From NCBI GenBank assembly GCA_017959195.1, contig JAGDBE010000020.1, positions 1-5,817 on the forward strand: 5,817 bases of DNA, in the 5' to 3' direction. This document shows, piece after piece, positions 5,382 through 5,817 of the stretch. How positions within the stretch are numbered: the stretch's first letter is position 1; every line of letters starts with the position of its first letter. The DNA is from Clostridia bacterium (GTDB lineage: Bacteria > Bacillota > Clostridia > Oscillospirales > CAG-382). The position numbers and the translations under genes are program-made. The notes under the pieces were generated by a model. The model had not been told where the DNA came from and did not search any database. It saw nothing but the letters and a program-made list of their open reading frames with translations.

Positions 5382-5817
5382 GTGAACGCAAACGGTATGC
5401 CGAACGTCAATCTGAATAAGGTAAACCTCGTTCTTACGGCAGGTCTGCCGTCTCAGCTTCCGGGAATACTCAGAACGAATATGCCGAGAATCGCAATGTG
5501 CGGCAGGTCAAACGTCGGAAAGTCGTCGCTCATAAATAAGCTTCTTTCAAGAAAAAGCCTTGCAAGAGTGAGCGCCGAGCCGGGAAAAACCATAACCGTC
5601 AACTGCTATGACGTGGACGGCAAAATGTACCTCGTCGACCTGCCCGGATACGGATACGCAAAAAGGTCGTTTGACGAAAGAAATAAATGGAAAAAACTCG
5701 TCGATAAGTACTTTTCGCTTGACGGACCGGGACTGTATCTGCAGCTCGTGGACTTGAAAGTCGGTCTTACGAAAGACGATAAGGATATGATATCTTTTCT
5801 TGACGAGTCGGGACTTC
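5382..5817 (+). CDS. engB: Ribosome biogenesis GTPase EngB (YsxC/YihA), N-terminal 145 residues; 3' end outside window
   Basis: TRAFAC-class GTPase needed for late assembly of the 50S ribosomal subunit. It is translated from GTG at 5382 and open to the window edge. The family N-terminal strand lies near 15-20. Then come MPRIAMCGRSNVGKSSLINKL, with the G1 P-loop GRSNVGKS at 41-48, AEPGKTITVN with G2 threonine T70 (the family usually reads PGKTQ.IN), and DLPGYGYAK with G3 at 86-89, the most diagnostic EngB signature. LVDLKVGLTKDDKDMISFL (122-140) aligns with the family segment D.R......D..M...L. The TKDDK in it is not the G4 motif, which falls past the window end with G5. The family is about 195-210 residues, so around 70% is visible. 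It begins 3 nt after the lon stop; lon next to engB matches lonA-ysxC of Bacillus subtilis, and operon membership is clear. EngA/Der is excluded by the single domain and the DLPGYGYA form. Confidence 0.96.
   Translation, partial: MNANGMPNVNLNKVNLVLTAGLPSQLPGILRTNMPRIAMCGRSNVGKSSLINKLLSRKSLARVSAEPGKTITVNCYDVDGKMYLVDLPGYGYAKRSFDERNKWKKLVDKYFSLDGPGLYLQLVDLKVGLTKDDKDMISFLDESGL

Noticed and set aside
5769..5783. TKDDK in EngB read as the G4 GTP-binding motif
   Set aside because: In the family G4 (TKxDK) comes about 20-25 residues later, after the next beta strand. This copy aligns with the helix segment before it, and the likeness is coincidental.

Overview
The window reads as a core-genome segment of an anaerobic, low-to-moderate-GC Bacillota (Clostridia-like) bacterium. 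Three things point that way: a class III (oxygen-sensitive) ribonucleotide reductase with its radical-SAM activase, a lon-engB gene pair of the kind known from Bacillus and its relatives (lonA-ysxC), and strong purine-rich ribosome binding sites with sigma-A type promoters. Codon use mixes AGA and ATA with TCG, CCG and GCG in the same way across all genes, so nothing looks recently acquired. I cannot place it below class level from sequence alone.

Left half (minus strand): nrdG (1956 to 1267) is followed downstream by nrdD (1132 to beyond position 1; 377 N-terminal residues visible). The 134-bp gap between them is a control region. It holds a near-consensus extended -10 promoter for nrdD and, just upstream of its -35, two sequences that match the NrdR box with centres exactly 31 bp apart. 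nrdD therefore appears to be repressed by NrdR from its own promoter even though it lies behind nrdG. NrdD makes dNTPs anaerobically; NrdG installs its glycyl radical.

Middle (1957-2171): a 215-bp AT-rich divergent region. It carries a strong extended -10 promoter firing rightwards and a weaker candidate promoter for nrdG firing leftwards.

Right half (plus strand): plsY (TTG start), lon and engB (cut by the window end) lie close together, with gaps of 27 and 3 nt, and look like one operon run from the plsY promoter. They cover acyl-phosphate-dependent glycerol-3-phosphate acylation at the membrane, ATP-dependent protein degradation, and a GTPase for large-subunit ribosome assembly. This is a growth and quality-control housekeeping operon rather than a pathway.

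I saw no RNA gene, CRISPR array, mobile element, attachment site or clear intrinsic terminator. No stretch over 300 bases lacks a gene. I found no new biological system; the best second-look items are the paired NrdR boxes inside the nrdG-nrdD gap and some departures in PlsY and Lon.
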